Source of the DNA: Pseudomonas bijieensis | GTDB lineage: Bacteria; Pseudomonadota; Gammaproteobacteria; Pseudomonadales; Pseudomonadaceae | Assembly (NCBI RefSeq): GCF_013347965.1 | Contig: NZ_CP048810.1 | Location: 3,781,501-3,845,500 of the forward strand | Length of the DNA: 64,000 nucleotides | Direction: 5' to 3' | Shown: one piece after another, positions 54,336 through 64,000 of the stretch | Numbering within the stretch: the stretch's first letter is position 1 | How the letters are laid out: each line of letters begins with the position of its first letter | Notes under the pieces: model-generated | Database searches by the model: none | What the model saw: the letters and a program-made list of their open reading frames with translations, nothing else | What the model was told of the DNA's origin: nothing | Program-made: the position numbers and the translations under genes

Positions 54336-55237
54336 AGATCGCTGTGCTGTCGCGTAATCCGCGTCTGTATTCCACTCGTCGACTGGTTGAAGCCGGAACC
54401 GAACGAGGCCATGAAATGGTGGTGATCGATACCCTGCGCGCCTACATGAACATTGCCAGCCACAAGCCGCAGATCCATTACCGTGGCAAGCCGCTGGAAG
54501 GGTTCGATGCGGTGATCCCGCGCATCGGCGCATCGGTAACGTTCTATGGCTGCGCGGTGTTGCGCCAGTTCGAAATGATGGGCGTGTTTCCCCTCAACGA
54601 GTCGGTGGCCATCGCCCGTTCCCGGGACAAGCTGCGCTCGCTGCAGTTGCTGTCACGACGCGGGATCGGCCTGCCGGTCACCGGTTTTGCCCACTCTCCC
54701 GACGACATCCCCGACCTGATTGCGATGGTCAACGGCGCACCACTGGTGATCAAGGTGCTGGAAGGCACCCAGGGCATTGGCGTGGTCCTGTGTGAAACCG
54801 CAACGGCGGCGGAGTCGGTGATCGAAGCGTTCATGGGCCTGAAGCAAAACATCATGGTCCAGGAGTACATCAAGGAAGCCGGTGGCGCGGACATCCGCTG
54901 TTTCGTGGTCGGCGACAAAGTCATTGCCTCGATGAAACGCCAGGCCAAGCCCGGTGAGTTCCGCTCCAACCTGCATCGCGGTGGCAGTGCCAGCTTGATC
55001 AAGATCACCCCGGAAGAGCGCATGACCGCCCTGCGCGCGGCAAAAGTCATGGGCCTGGCGGTGGCAGGCGTGGATATCCTGCGTTCCAACCACGGACCGC
55101 TGGTGATGGAGGTCAACTCCTCGCCGGGCCTGGAAGGCATCGAGACCACCACGAGCAAGAACGTGGCGGGGATCATCATCGAGCACCTGGAAAAGAATGG
55201 CGGGCCGAACATGACCCGGACCAAGGGTAAAGGCTAA
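54332..55237 (+). CDS. rimK: Ribosomal protein S6 glutamate ligase RimK
   Basis: 301 residues, an ATP-grasp ligase adding glutamate to S6. Landmarks: [55 protein letters not shown] (ATP-binding loop), and the C-terminal metal site [14 protein letters not shown]. Coupled to rimB by a four-base overlap. The length is typical. A REPIN follows. Confidence 0.96.
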   Translation: MKIAVLSRNPRLYSTRRLVEAGTERGHEMVVIDTLRAYMNIASHKPQIHYRGKPLEGFDAVIPRIGASVTFYGCAVLRQFEMMGVFPLNESVAIARSRDKLRSLQLLSRRGIGLPVTGFAHSPDDIPDLIAMVNGAPLVIKVLEGTQGIGVVLCETATAAESVIEAFMGLKQNIMVQEYIKEAGGADIRCFVVGDKVIASMKRQAKPGEFRSNLHRGGSASLIKITPEERMTALRAAKVMGLAVAGVDILRSNHGPLVMEVNSSPGLEGIETTTSKNVAGIIIEHLEKNGGPNMTRTKGKG

Positions 55238-55250
55238 GTCAGAACAACAA

Positions 55251-55342
55251 CTGTGGGAGCGAGCCTGCTCGCGATAGCGGTGGGTCCGTCAGCATCGATG
55301 TGACTGATATACCGCCATCGCGAGCAGGCTCGCTCTCACAGG
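55251..55342. repeat. REPIN, GAGCCTGCTCGC class
   Basis: CTGTGGGAGCGAGCCTGCTC then GCGATAGCGG, and the inverted CCGCCATCGCGAGCAGGCTC then GCTCTCACAGG; spacer of about 30 bases. Between the convergent rimK and envZ genes. Confidence 0.92.
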
Positions 55343-55374
55343 CTCTTCCACGGGTCTCAGCCAGACTGGGATGG

Positions 55375-56688
55375 CTACACCGCATCCCGCGGCAGCATCA
55401 ACCCCAACGGCAAGCGCACCCGCGCTTCCAGCCCGCCGCCAACGCGGTTGCGCAGTTCGACATTGCCGCCGTGCATCGAGGCGATGCGCTTGACGATGGC
55501 CAGGCCCAACCCCGTGCCCTTGCCGCCCCGGGCGCGGTCGCCGCGAGTGAAGGGGTTGAAGATGGCTTCCAGCTCCGAGGGATCGATACCAGCACCACGG
55601 TCCATGACACTCAACACCACGTAAGGCGCGCCGGTGTCACCGGAGACATAGGCTGCCACTTCAACGCCGGTGCCAGCATGGTTCAGGGCGTTGCCGATCA
55701 GGTTGTTCAGCAAACGCTTCATCGACACACGGCGCAACGGGAACGGCTGGATCGGTTCCAGGCGCAGGTGCACTTTCTCATCGTTCTGGTTATAGGGCGC
55801 GGCCACTTCCCGCACCAACTCACTGAGATCCACCTCTTCCACCGACTCGTCACGACCGTCGCGAATGAAGGCCAGGAACTGGTCGAGAATCGCGTCCATG
55901 TCCTCGATGTCGCGAACCATCTCGTCGGTCAGGTCGGTGTGCTCGCCCATCAACTCCAGCGACAACCGTAGCCGGGTCAGCGGAGTGCGCAGGTCATGGG
56001 ATACGCCAGCGAGCATCAGTTCACGTTCCCGCCCGGCTTGCTCGACGTCCTCGGCCATCTGGTTGAAGGCGCGATAGACCTCGGTCATCTCGCTGGGTGT
56101 ATCGCTGATGGGCAGCCGTACGCTGCGGCCCTGGCCCAGTTGGCGGGCCGCGTAGACCAGGCGTTTCAACGGTTGGTTGAGCTGGCTGACGAAGATCCAG
56201 GCCGATGCCGTCGACAACAGGCCGATGGCCAGGAACCAGCCAAGCACATTCCAGATTTTCTGGCCGCGCAGCGGATGCGGGTACAGCGGCACTTTCAGCC
56301 AGCCATCCCCCAGGCTCGGAGCCCGCACCCAAAGCGCCGGCGGCGAGTGCATGCGCAATCGCACCTCGGTATCGGCGCCCAGTTCGGCCTGCATCTGGCG
56401 TTGATAGATTTCGCTGTAGGGCCAGTGCTGCTCACCCTCCGGCACACCGGCGCCGACGACGCGGATCAGCGTCGCCGCCTCGGCTATTTTCGCCCGGTTG
56501 GTTTCGTCCGCCGCCCAGTAAGCCCTCAGGGTCAAGGCCACGCCGTGACTGTACTGCCGGTCCACGAGCACATCTTCGTTCATCAGCAGGTACACCAGCG
56601 TCAGTGCCTTGGAGAAGAGCACGACGATCAGCACCAGCCAGAGGGTGCGGGAGAAGAAGCTCTGGGGGAACCAAACGGGGGTTTTCAT
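55375..56688 (-). CDS. envZ: Osmolarity/envelope-stress sensor kinase EnvZ (AmgS-like)
   Basis: 437 residues. Membrane helices at about 12-36 and 147-168 flank a periplasmic domain. HAMP follows at about 170-222. The phospho-acceptor is H231 in LAGVSHDLRTPLTR; catalytic boxes NLIGNALNHA, DRGAGIDPSEL and GTGLGLAIV are complete. It partners the OmpR gene upstream. In P. aeruginosa the orthologous AmgRS pair controls the response to misfolded membrane proteins and aminoglycosides. A REP-like element separates the two genes (113 bases). Confidence 0.93.
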   Translation of the reverse strand: MKTPVWFPQSFFSRTLWLVLIVVLFSKALTLVYLLMNEDVLVDRQYSHGVALTLRAYWAADETNRAKIAEAATLIRVVGAGVPEGEQHWPYSEIYQRQMQAELGADTEVRLRMHSPPALWVRAPSLGDGWLKVPLYPHPLRGQKIWNVLGWFLAIGLLSTASAWIFVSQLNQPLKRLVYAARQLGQGRSVRLPISDTPSEMTEVYRAFNQMAEDVEQAGRERELMLAGVSHDLRTPLTRLRLSLELMGEHTDLTDEMVRDIEDMDAILDQFLAFIRDGRDESVEEVDLSELVREVAAPYNQNDEKVHLRLEPIQPFPLRRVSMKRLLNNLIGNALNHAGTGVEVAAYVSGDTGAPYVVLSVMDRGAGIDPSELEAIFNPFTRGDRARGGKGTGLGLAIVKRIASMHGGNVELRNRVGGGLEARVRLPLGLMLPRDAV

Positions 56689-56705
56689 GAATAACCGCTA
56701 CACAC

Positions 56706-56795
56706 TTGCAGGAGCGAGCGATGCTCGCACATGACAGACCGCGAGTCGCCTGGAAGAAGACATTTCAACCCTCCAGGCCACCCGCTCCTACAAAT
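56706..56795. repeat. REPIN-like inverted pair, TTGTAGGAGCG class
   Basis: TTGCAGGAGCGAGCGATGCT then CGCAC (56706-56730) and, 40 bases on, an inverted partial partner ACCCGCTCCTACAA. This is a different REP family from the GTGGGAG and GTGGCGAG types in the same window. Between ompR and envZ. Confidence 0.65.
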
Positions 56796-56801
56796 CGCCG
56801 A

Positions 56802-57542
56802 TCACTTGCTGGCGGCGCCATCCGGCACGAACACGTAGCCCACGCCCCAGACCGTCTGGATATACCGCGGCTTGGAAGGATCAGGCTCGATCATCCGGCG
56901 CAGGCGGGAAATCTGCACGTCGATGGAGCGCTCCAGCGCATCCCATTCACGGCCACGGGCCAGGTTCATCAGCTTGTCGCGGGTCAGCGGCTGGCGGGCG
57001 TTCATCACCAGGGCCTTGAGCACGGCGAACTCACCCGTGGTGAGCATGTGCACCTCATCGCCGCGCTTGAGCTCGCGAGTGGCCAGGGACAACTCATAGT
57101 CGCCGAAGGTCACGCTTTCGTCTTCGCTGCCCGGCGCGCCAGGTACCGGCGCCGACTGACGACGCAGCACCGCCTTGACGCGGGCCATCAGCTCGTCGGG
57201 GTTGAACGGCTTGGCCAGGTAATCGTCGGCGCCCAGTTCAAGGCCCTTGATACGGCTCAGCTCGTCGCCCTTGGCGGTGAGCATGATGATCGGGATCTGG
57301 TTGTTGGCGCCACGCAGGCGGCGGCAGGCTGTCAGGCCGTCTTCACCGGGCAGCATCAGGTCGAGCACCACCAGGTTGAAAACTTCACGGGCCAGCAGTC
57401 GATCCATCTGCTCGGTGTTCGGTACGGTACGGGCGCGGTAGCCCTTGCTGACGAAAAAACGTTCCAGCAGGCTGCTCAGCCCCGGATCGTCGTCAACGAT
57501 AAGAATTTTTTCGCCTTCAGCAGTTTGTGCAGTGCTGCTCAT
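56802..57542 (-). CDS. ompR: OmpR-family response regulator (AmgR-like)
   Basis: 246 residues. The receiver has phospho-acceptor D61 in LVVLDLMLPGEDGL and the K in DYLAKPFNPDEL. The winged-helix DNA-binding domain ends with RDKLMNLARGREWDALERSI and IQTVWGVGYVFV. First gene of the ompR-envZ operon; GGAGC upstream of the ATG. Confidence 0.95.
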   Translation of the reverse strand: MSSTAQTAEGEKILIVDDDPGLSSLLERFFVSKGYRARTVPNTEQMDRLLAREVFNLVVLDLMLPGEDGLTACRRLRGANNQIPIIMLTAKGDELSRIKGLELGADDYLAKPFNPDELMARVKAVLRRQSAPVPGAPGSEDESVTFGDYELSLATRELKRGDEVHMLTTGEFAVLKALVMNARQPLTRDKLMNLARGREWDALERSIDVQISRLRRMIEPDPSKPRYIQTVWGVGYVFVPDGAASK

Positions 57543-57900
57543 AGGAAGCTCCTTTGATCTCGGCGCGCATTATGGCCTAGCTGCCGTTATACGCACCGTG
57601 TGCATTGTTAGCAGATTTTTCCTCTATCTCCACCAATCCGGGTATCGAGCCTACAGACCATGTCCCCCCCTCAAGGCGCAACGCTGGTTATAATGCGCGG
57701 CCTTTTGTGCCTGGGAATGTCGGATCGTGACCCCCGGGGTGCCATCTTTTCTCCTTGGCCAGGCAGCACTTTTTGAATTTCGCGGGTCAACAGGCAGCCT
57801 TTTGACCCAGGCAGCGGCGCATGCCAGGCCGCTCAACCAGTCTCGCCGAGCCCGGCTTCTGCGGTGGCGAGCCTGATTTCACAATTTGTCAGGTGGTTTT
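57543..57900 (+). promoter_or_regulatory. Promoter and long leader of tex
   Basis: 358 bases between divergent ompR and tex. TATAAT at 57689-57694 is a good -10 box on the plus strand, which would give an mRNA leader of about 200 bases before tex. The leader contains a hairpin GGGTCAA (57784-57790) with TTGACCC (57802-57808). No coding sequence is supported. The left part should hold the ompR promoter, which I cannot pinpoint. Confidence 0.5.
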
Positions 57901-60225
57901 ATGGACAGCATCAACAGCCGCATCGCCGAGGAACTCGGTGTACGCCCACAACAGGTCGAAGCGGCCGTCGCGCTACTCGATGAAGGCTCCACGGTGCCTT
58001 TCATCGCCCGTTACCGGAAAGAAGTGACCGGCAGCCTCGATGACACCCAATTGCGGCATCTGGAAGAGCGCTTGCGCTACCTGCGAGAACTCGACGAACG
58101 GCGTATCAGCATCCTGGCCAGCATCCAGGAGCAGGGCAAGCTGACTCCGCAACTTGAGCGCGACATCAAGCTGGCCGACACCAAGACCCGCCTCGAAGAC
58201 TTGTACCTGCCCTACAAGCAAAAACGCCGCACCAAGGGCCAGATCGCCCTGGAGGCCGGACTCGGCGAGTTGGCCGACGGCCTGTTCAACGACCCGAGCC
58301 TGACCCCGGAAACCGAAGCTGCGCGCTTCGTCGATGCCGAAAAAGGCGTGGCGGACGTAAAAGCGGCGCTGGAAGGCGCCAAGTACATCCTCATGGAGCG
58401 TTTCGCCGAAGACGCCAACCTGTTGGAAAAACTGCGCAATTTCCTCAAACAGGAAGCTATCCTCAGCGCCCGGGTGATCGCCGGCAAGGAAGAGGAAGGC
58501 GCGAAGTTCCGCGACTACTTCGAACACGACGAACCGCTCAAGAGCATGCCATCACACCGCGCACTGGCGATTTTCCGGGGCCGCAACGAAGGCATTCTCA
58601 GTTCCGCACTGAAGGTCGGAGAAGAACTGCCCGGCACCATGCACCCATGTGAAGGCATGATCGGCCAGCAATTCGGCATCCAGAACCAGAACCGCGCCGC
58701 CGACAAATGGTTGGCCGAGGTGGTGCGCTGGACCTGGAAGGTCAAGCTTTACACCCACCTGGAAACCGACCTGCTGGGCGAGTTGCGCGACAACGCCGAG
58801 ACCGAGGCGATCAACGTCTTCGCCCACAACCTGCACGACCTGCTGCTAGCCGCTCCGGCCGGCCCACGTGCCACCCTCGGCCTGGACCCGGGCCTGCGTA
58901 CCGGTTGCAAGGTGGCGGTGGTGGACTCCACCGGCAAACTGCTGGACCACGCGACGGTTTACCCGCACGTGCCACACAACAAATGGGACCAGACCCTCGC
59001 CGTGCTCGCCGCCCTGTGCGCCAAGCATTCGGTGGACCTGATCGCCATCGGCAACGGCACCGCCAGCCGCGAGACCGACAAACTGGCCGCCGAGCTGATC
59101 AAGAAATACCCAGCCATGAAGATGACCAAGGTCATGGTCTCCGAAGCCGGCGCTTCGGTTTATTCGGCGTCGGAACTGGCCTCCAAGGAATTCCCGGACC
59201 TGGACGTCTCGATCCGTGGCGCGGTGTCCATCGCCCGTCGCCTGCAGGATCCGCTGGCGGAGTTGGTGAAGATCGATCCGAAATCCATCGGTGTCGGCCA
59301 GTACCAGCACGACGTTTCCCAGTTGAAACTGGCTCGTGGCCTGGACGCCGTGGTGGAGGATTGCGTGAACGCCGTGGGTGTGGACGTGAACACCGCTTCG
59401 GTGGCGCTGTTGGCGCGTATCTCGGGCCTCAATGCCACACTGGCGCAGAACATCGTCACCCACCGTGACGAACATGGCGCGTTCAAGACCCGCGCGGCGT
59501 TGAAGAAAGTCCCGCGTCTGGGAGAAAAAACCTTCGAGCAGGCTGCCGGTTTCCTACGTGTCATGAACGGTGACAACCCGCTGGACTCTTCGGCCGTTCA
59601 CCCTGAAGCCTACCCGCTGGTGCAACGCATCGCCGCCCAGACCGACCGCGACATTCGTTCGCTGATCGGCGACGCCGCGTTCCTCAAGCGCCTGGATCCG
59701 AAGAAATTCACCGACGAAACCTTCGGCCTGCCCACCGTGACCGACATCCTTCAGGAACTGGAGAAACCCGGCCGTGACCCACGTCCCGAGTTCAAGACCG
59801 CCGAGTTCCAAGACGGTGTCGAAGACCTCAAGGACCTGCAACCGGGCATGATCCTCGAAGGCGTGGTGACCAACGTCACCAACTTCGGTGCCTTCGTCGA
59901 CATCGGCGTGCACCAGGACGGTCTGGTGCACATCTCGGCCCTGTCGGAGAAGTTCATCAAGGACCCGCGCGAAGCCGTGAAGGCCGGTGATGTGGTGAAA
60001 GTGAAGGTCATGGAAGTCGACATCCCGCGCAAACGCGTCGGCCTGTCGATGCGCATGAGCGACACGCCCGGCGAGAAAGTCGACGGTGCCCGCGGTGCAC
60101 GCCCTGGCTCGACACCTCGTCAGTCGCAAAACACCGCGCCGCGCAAGGAAACCGTCACCGCGGCCCCGACGAACAACGCCATGGCTTCGTTGTTCGCCAA
60201 CGCCAAGCAGTTGAAGAAACGCTGA
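57901..60225 (+). CDS. tex: Tex-family transcription accessory protein
   Basis: 774 residues from the ATG at 57901 (AGGTGG upstream). Domains in order: an N-terminal helical Tex region ([20 protein letters not shown]), a YqgF/RuvC-like domain with [16 protein letters not shown] (about 330-470), a helix-hairpin-helix region ([19 protein letters not shown]) and a C-terminal S1 RNA-binding domain ([20 protein letters not shown], about 650-720). A low-complexity basic tail follows. It binds nucleic acid and influences transcription; the stop overlaps the thioesterase ATG by one base. Confidence 0.96.
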   Translation: MDSINSRIAEELGVRPQQVEAAVALLDEGSTVPFIARYRKEVTGSLDDTQLRHLEERLRYLRELDERRISILASIQEQGKLTPQLERDIKLADTKTRLEDLYLPYKQKRRTKGQIALEAGLGELADGLFNDPSLTPETEAARFVDAEKGVADVKAALEGAKYILMERFAEDANLLEKLRNFLKQEAILSARVIAGKEEEGAKFRDYFEHDEPLKSMPSHRALAIFRGRNEGILSSALKVGEELPGTMHPCEGMIGQQFGIQNQNRAADKWLAEVVRWTWKVKLYTHLETDLLGELRDNAETEAINVFAHNLHDLLLAAPAGPRATLGLDPGLRTGCKVAVVDSTGKLLDHATVYPHVPHNKWDQTLAVLAALCAKHSVDLIAIGNGTASRETDKLAAELIKKYPAMKMTKVMVSEAGASVYSASELASKEFPDLDVSIRGAVSIARRLQDPLAELVKIDPKSIGVGQYQHDVSQLKLARGLDAVVEDCVNAVGVDVNTASVALLARISGLNATLAQNIVTHRDEHGAFKTRAALKKVPRLGEKTFEQAAGFLRVMNGDNPLDSSAVHPEAYPLVQRIAAQTDRDIRSLIGDAAFLKRLDPKKFTDETFGLPTVTDILQELEKPGRDPRPEFKTAEFQDGVEDLKDLQPGMILEGVVTNVTNFGAFVDIGVHQDGLVHISALSEKFIKDPREAVKAGDVVKVKVMEVDIPRKRVGLSMRMSDTPGEKVDGARGARPGSTPRQSQNTAPRKETVTAAPTNNAMASLFANAKQLKKR

Positions 60226-60608
60226 TGGACGTGCCGGCCGGGTTGGTGGAAAGCGCGTTTTTCAAGCTGCTCGGCTGCCGTCTGCACAGCCTGGGGGACG
60301 GGGTGGCGCAAGTCGCCCTGGGCCTCGAGCCGCCGTTGCGCAACCGTGGCAACAAGCTGCATGGCGGCGCGCTGTTCAGCCTGGTGGACATCGCCATGGG
60401 CCTGGCCTGCTCCAGCGTCCACGGCTTTGACCAGCAGAGCGCCACCATCGAATGCAAGATCAATTACATTCGCGCCGTGTCCGACGGCGAAGTGTTGTGC
60501 ACCGCCCGGGTCATCCACCCCGGCCGGCGCACACTGGTGGTCGAGGCCGAGGTGATGCAAGGCGACAAGCTGGTCGCAAAAGCGCAAGGCACGTTCGCTG
60601 TCCTATAG
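60225..60608 (+). CDS. PaaI-family hotdog thioesterase
   Basis: 127 residues. The active-site segment RNKLHGGALFSLVDIAMGLA carries the H-G-G and D of PaaI-type thioesterases, and IECKINYIRAVSDGEV follows as usual. It starts in the last base of the tex stop (TGATG), so translation is coupled. The position between tex and gshA matches P. aeruginosa order by memory. The physiological acyl-CoA is unknown. Confidence 0.9.
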   Translation: MDVPAGLVESAFFKLLGCRLHSLGDGVAQVALGLEPPLRNRGNKLHGGALFSLVDIAMGLACSSVHGFDQQSATIECKINYIRAVSDGEVLCTARVIHPGRRTLVVEAEVMQGDKLVAKAQGTFAVL

Positions 60609-60665
60609 CTCACCGTCATCGATTTGAGTTAATTTCGACGCCACGAATGCGGTATCGAAACCTCT

Positions 60666-60755
60666 TGTGGGAGCGGGCCTGCTCGCGATAGCGGTATGTC
60701 AGTCAGCCCGATATTGACTGCTCCACCGCTATCGCGAGCAGGCTCGTTCCCACAG
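60666..60755. repeat. REPIN, GAGCCTGCTCGC class
   Basis: TTGTGGGAGCGGGCCTGCTC then GCGATAGCGG, and the inverted CCGCTATCGCGAGCAGGCTC then GTTCCCACAGAG. Between the thioesterase gene and gshA. Confidence 0.92.
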
Positions 60756-60879
60756 AGGGTTGAGGTGACTTGTCCTTGGCCGCATGAAAACCAGGCGAAA
60801 ACGCCAGTTTTAACTTCACCCTTGTAGACCGTCTTGCCCACCCCCATATTGGGGCGACTGACGCGTGAAGGAATTCAAC

Positions 60880-62463
60880 TTGAGCGACCTTTTAAACCGC
60901 CGCCTGGCCCTGCTCGGCGAGCGCGCCAACCTCTCCCTGCTCGAACAATGCCTGCACGGCATCGAGCGTGAATGCCTGCGCGTCACGGACGATGGCCACC
61001 TGGCACAGACCCCGCATCCCAAGGCCCTGGGTTCGGCACTGACCAACGAACAGATCACCACCGACTATTCCGAGTCGCTGCTGGAGTTCATCACCCCGGC
61101 CCTGGCCGACCCGGCCGATACCCTGCGCAGCCTCGACAAGATCCACCGGTTTGCCTACAGCAAACTCGGTGACGAGTACCTGTGGAGTCCTTCGATGCCG
61201 TGCCCGCTGCCGGAAGAGAAAGACATCCCGATCGCCTACTACGGCACCTCGAATATCGGTCGGCTCAAGTACGTCTACCGCAAGGGCCTGGCCCTGCGCT
61301 ATGGCAAGACCATGCAATGCATTGCCGGGATCCACTACAACTTTTCCCTGCCGGAAAAGCTCTGGCCGCTGCTTCGGCAGAACGAAGCCGCCGACGTGAG
61401 CGACCGTGATTTCCAGTCTTCGTCCTACATCGCGCTGATCCGTAATTTCCGCCGCTACAGCTGGTTGCTGATGTACCTGTTCGGTGCCTCGCCGGCCCTG
61501 GACGCTGGTTTCCTGCGAGGTCGCCCGCACCAATTGGAGCAATTGGACCCGGACACCTTGTACCTACCCTATGCCACCAGCCTGCGCATGAGCGACCTGG
61601 GTTACCAGAGCAACGCCCAGGCCGGCCTCACGCCTTGCTACAACGACCTGACGAGCTACACCGACAGCCTGCGCAAAGCGGTGGCGACACCCTACGCGCC
61701 CTACGTCGAAGTCGGCACTCACCAGAACGGCGAGTGGGTGCAGCTCAATACCAACATCCTGCAGATCGAAAACGAGTACTACTCCAACATCCGCCCCAAA
61801 CGCGTGACCTACACCGGCGAGCGGCCGATCCAGGCCTTGATGGCCCGGGGTATCCAGTACGTCGAAGTGCGCTGCCTGGACATCAACCCGTTCCTGCCGA
61901 TGGGCATCGACCTCACCGAATCGCGCTTCCTCGATGCGTTCCTGCTGTATTGCGGCCTCAATGACAGCCCGCAGCTGGAAAACAACGAATGCGGCAACGC
62001 CACGAGCAACTTCCTCACGGTAGTCAAGGAAGGTCGCAAGCCAGGCCTGCAATTGCAGCGACAAGGCCAAGCAGTAGACATGCAGGCCTGGGCCGTCGAA
62101 CTGCTGGAAAAAATCGCCCCGCTGGCCTCGCTGCTCGACCAGAGCCACGGTGGCGACGCCCACCGCCAGGCCTTGGACGCGCAACTGGCGAAGGTCCGTG
62201 ATCCGTCCCTGACACCTTCCGCCCAAGTGCTGGCCGCCATGGCCGAGCATCAGGAAAGCTTTGCCCAGTTCTCCCTGCGCCAAAGCAAGGTCCACGCCGA
62301 ATTCTTCCGCGCCGAGCCGTTACCAGCCCAGGAGCAGACAGCGTTCGAAGATGCCGCCCGGGAATCCCTGGTTCAACAAACTGAACTGGAGCAGAACGAA
62401 GTGGGGGATTTCGATGTGTTCGTGGGTTCGTATCAAGCGAGCATTCTGGCGATCAGTAACTGA
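60880..62463 (+). CDS. gshA: Glutamate-cysteine ligase
   Basis: 527 residues, first step of glutathione synthesis. Landmarks: [61 protein letters not shown] and [18 protein letters not shown]. The start is probably TTG at 60880, because AAGGA lies seven bases upstream and the length then equals the usual 527; a GTG five codons upstream has no ribosome site. Proteobacterial GshA type 1. Single gene between two REPINs. Confidence 0.95.
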   Translation: MSDLLNRRLALLGERANLSLLEQCLHGIERECLRVTDDGHLAQTPHPKALGSALTNEQITTDYSESLLEFITPALADPADTLRSLDKIHRFAYSKLGDEYLWSPSMPCPLPEEKDIPIAYYGTSNIGRLKYVYRKGLALRYGKTMQCIAGIHYNFSLPEKLWPLLRQNEAADVSDRDFQSSSYIALIRNFRRYSWLLMYLFGASPALDAGFLRGRPHQLEQLDPDTLYLPYATSLRMSDLGYQSNAQAGLTPCYNDLTSYTDSLRKAVATPYAPYVEVGTHQNGEWVQLNTNILQIENEYYSNIRPKRVTYTGERPIQALMARGIQYVEVRCLDINPFLPMGIDLTESRFLDAFLLYCGLNDSPQLENNECGNATSNFLTVVKEGRKPGLQLQRQGQAVDMQAWAVELLEKIAPLASLLDQSHGGDAHRQALDAQLAKVRDPSLTPSAQVLAAMAEHQESFAQFSLRQSKVHAEFFRAEPLPAQEQTAFEDAARESLVQQTELEQNEVGDFDVFVGSYQASILAISN

Positions 62464-62487
62464 TCCCTCTTTGATCAGGACGCTTTT

Positions 62488-62579
62488 TGTGGCGAGGGAG
62501 CTTGCTCCCGCTGGACTGCGAAGCAGGCCCCTTTTACGGCTGCTGCGCAGCCGAGCGGGAGCAAGCTCCCTCGCCACAA
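62488..62579. repeat. REPIN, GGGAGCTTGCTCCC class
   Basis: TTGTGGCGAGGGAGCTTGCT then CCCGCTGGACTGCG, and the inverted GCTGCGCAGCCGAGCGGGAG then CAAGCTCCCTCGCCACAA. Between gshA and the taurine operon. Confidence 0.92.
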
Positions 62580-62600
62580 GGGTTTCCAGTGTGGCTTATA

Positions 62601-62667
62601 GATTTTTTCGAAAATAAGCTCATTCGAAAAAGTTATTTATTTTTGAATTCTTAGATCATTTAGTCTC
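62601..62667 (+). promoter_or_regulatory. AT-rich control region of the taurine operon
   Basis: A strongly AT-rich stretch, unlike the surroundings, with a direct repeat TTCGAAAA at 62607-62614 and 62623-62630 (16 bases apart) followed by TTATTTATTTTTGAA. Sulfonate-uptake operons are usually controlled by CysB-type regulators that bind such AT-rich repeats; the exact site is inference. Confidence 0.4.
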
Positions 62668-62709
62668 CTCCAACGCCGAACATCCGGCGGCCTGTTGAGG
62701 AGCTTTCCC

Positions 62710-63687
62710 ATGACTTTGCGTTTCCCCCTTCGCCTTCTCGCGGCCGCCTCCCTGGCCGTCACCAGTTTTTTTGCCCAGGCAGCCGACCTGACCGTTGCCT
62801 ACCAGACCACCGTCGACCCGGCCAAAGTCGCCCAGGCCGATGGCGCCTATGAAAAAGCCACCCAAGCCAAGATCGACTGGCGCAAGTTCGACAACGGTGC
62901 CGATGTCATCACCGCCATCGCCTCGGGCGACGTGCAGATCGGCTACCTCGGCTCCAGCCCGTTGACCGCGGCCATCACCCGCAAGGTCCCGGTGGAAACC
63001 TTCCTCATCGCCACCCAGATCGGCGCCGCCGAGGCCTTGGTGGTTCGCGACGGTTCCGGGATCAAAACCCCACAAGACCTGATCGGCAAGAAGATCGCCG
63101 TGCCGTTCGTCTCCACCGGCCATTACAGCCTGCTCGCCGCGTTGAAGCACTGGAACATCGACCCGTCGAAAGTCACCGTCCTCAACCTCGCGCCACCGGC
63201 CATCATCGCCGCCTGGAAGCGCGGCGACATCGACGCCACCTACGTCTGGGATCCAGCCCTGGGCGTGGCCAAGGAGAACGGCAAGGTATTGATCACATCC
63301 GCGGAACTGGCCAAGTTCGGCGCACCGACCTTCGACGCCTGGATCGTGCGCAAGGACTTCGCCCAGAAGCATCCTGAAATCGTCACCGCTTTCGCCAAAG
63401 TCACCCTGGATGCCTACGCCCAGTACCGCAAGGATCCACAAGCCTGGCTGGCCGATGCGTCCAACGTCGACAAACTGGTGAAGCTCTCCGGCGCCAAGGC
63501 CAGCGACATTCCGCTATTGCTGCAAGGCAACGTCTTTCCCCTGGCGGCCGATCAGGTCGTGAGCCTCGGCGCACCAACCACCCAAGCCATCACCGACACC
63601 GCGGCGTTCCTGAAAGAACAAGGCAAGGTCGAAGCCGTGCTGCCGGACTACGCGCCTTACGTCAGCGCCAAATACATCACTCGCTGA
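62710..63687 (+). CDS. tauA: Taurine ABC transporter substrate-binding protein
   Basis: 325 residues from the ATG at 62710 (GAGGAG upstream). A signal peptide of about 24 residues ends FFAQAA. The mature start DLTVAYQTTVDPAKVAQADG and the segments DIQIGYLGSSPL-like (DVQIGYLGSSPLTAAITR), VPFVSTGHYSLLAALKHW and AWKRGDIDATYVWDPALG are TauA signatures. Periplasmic; supplies taurine as sulfur source. tauB follows after 21 bases. Confidence 0.94.
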   Translation: MTLRFPLRLLAAASLAVTSFFAQAADLTVAYQTTVDPAKVAQADGAYEKATQAKIDWRKFDNGADVITAIASGDVQIGYLGSSPLTAAITRKVPVETFLIATQIGAAEALVVRDGSGIKTPQDLIGKKIAVPFVSTGHYSLLAALKHWNIDPSKVTVLNLAPPAIIAAWKRGDIDATYVWDPALGVAKENGKVLITSAELAKFGAPTFDAWIVRKDFAQKHPEIVTAFAKVTLDAYAQYRKDPQAWLADASNVDKLVKLSGAKASDIPLLLQGNVFPLAADQVVSLGAPTTQAITDTAAFLKEQGKVEAVLPDYAPYVSAKYITR

Positions 63688-63708
63688 TTGGAAAAAGGGA
63701 GACACGCG

Positions 63709-64000
63709 ATGGCCTTGCTACAGCTGGAGCGCATCAGCGCACAGTACCCCGGCGCGGCGGAACCTGTGCTGGCGGATATTTCCCTGACCCTGGGGCCCCG
63801 GCAACTGCTGGTTGCCCTCGGCCCGTCCGGCAGTGGCAAGACTTCGCTGTTGAACCTGATTGCCGGGTTCGTCGAACCCAGCGCCGGGCAGATCACCCTG
63901 GACGGCGTACCGGTCAAGGGGCCGAGTGCCGAACGCGGCGTGGTGTTCCAGGACGATGCGCTGCTGCCTTGGCAGGACGTGCTGGCAAACGTTGGGTTCG
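63709..64000 (+). CDS. tauB: Taurine ABC transporter ATP-binding protein, cut by the window edge
   Basis: The first 97 residues are present. ATG at 63709 with AAGGGAGA upstream. The start [20 protein letters not shown], Walker [18 protein letters not shown], and [19 protein letters not shown] (Q-loop) match TauB of the nitrate/sulfonate/taurine ATPase family. The rest, including Walker B and the signature motif, lies beyond the window, where tauC and tauD would be expected. Confidence 0.93.
   Translation, partial: MALLQLERISAQYPGAAEPVLADISLTLGPRQLLVALGPSGSGKTSLLNLIAGFVEPSAGQITLDGVPVKGPSAERGVVFQDDALLPWQDVLANVGF

Overview
The window is a piece of a Pseudomonas chromosome, most likely from the P. 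fluorescens species complex. The evidence is the gene set and order (rml genes then dctBD; cysQ-nudE-HAD-lysM-LysR-fdhD-molybdoenzyme; pckA-hslO-hslR-rimB-rimK-envZ-ompR-tex-thioesterase-gshA, which follow the P. aeruginosa PA5161-PA5203 order as I remember it), the GC-rich codon use, and many REP/REPIN repeats of the kinds typical of fluorescent pseudomonads. Most of the window is core genome with accessory inserts. No rRNA, CRISPR array, transposase or integrase is visible.

Layout. 1-725: a lower-GC scrap with the end of one gene, a PemK-like gene and a tRNA 3'-end remnant followed by a terminator; it looks like the end of an integrated element. 798-6717: a cupin, two paralogous small basic proteins, a DUF1016 nuclease-like gene, the heme oxygenase/bacteriophytochrome pair bphO-bphP and a small exported protein. 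7097-10093: a complete polar amino-acid ABC transporter. 10074-12483: two methyltransferases. 12538-12613: tRNA-Thr(TGT). 12793-13877: a 5'-truncated BRCT gene abutting a highly structured leader, a 28-codon micro-ORF and a DUF3077 gene. 14161-16994: a chemoreceptor and a RES-Xre toxin-antitoxin pair. 17287-20333: a LysR regulator and a minus-strand operon (2OG-Fe dioxygenase, GNAT, AzlC, AzlD) that looks like an amino-acid modification and export cassette. 20569-27717: an OprD porin, a DsbA-family protein, agmatine deiminase and a kinase-aminotransferase fusion.

27927-34569: dTDP-rhamnose synthesis (rmlB, A, C, D) and the DctB/DctD two-component system. 34607-42146: thioesterase, cysQ, nudE, HAD phosphatase, lysM, LysR, fdhD and an FdhF-like oxidoreductase. 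Three genes here (HAD, lysM, fdhF-like) each carry a +1 frameshift in a short homopolymer run, suggesting sequence errors or recent decay. 42442-50192: glycine-zipper protein, thioesterase, hydroxyacyl-CoA dehydrogenase, RecQ, a subtilisin-like lipoprotein, an S-type bacteriocin with a colicin E3-type 16S rRNase domain plus its immunity protein, and a DUF1493 protein. 50331-64000: pckA, hslO, hslR, rimBK, envZ/ompR, tex, a thioesterase, gshA and the start of a taurine uptake operon (tauA, tauB cut by the window edge).

The less ordinary items are the 13.2-13.9 kb structured-RNA/micro-ORF/DUF3077 unit, the dioxygenase-GNAT-AzlCD operon, the three-domain kinase-phospholyase-like fusion, and the modular bacteriocin whose toxin-immunity end differs in composition from the rest of its gene.
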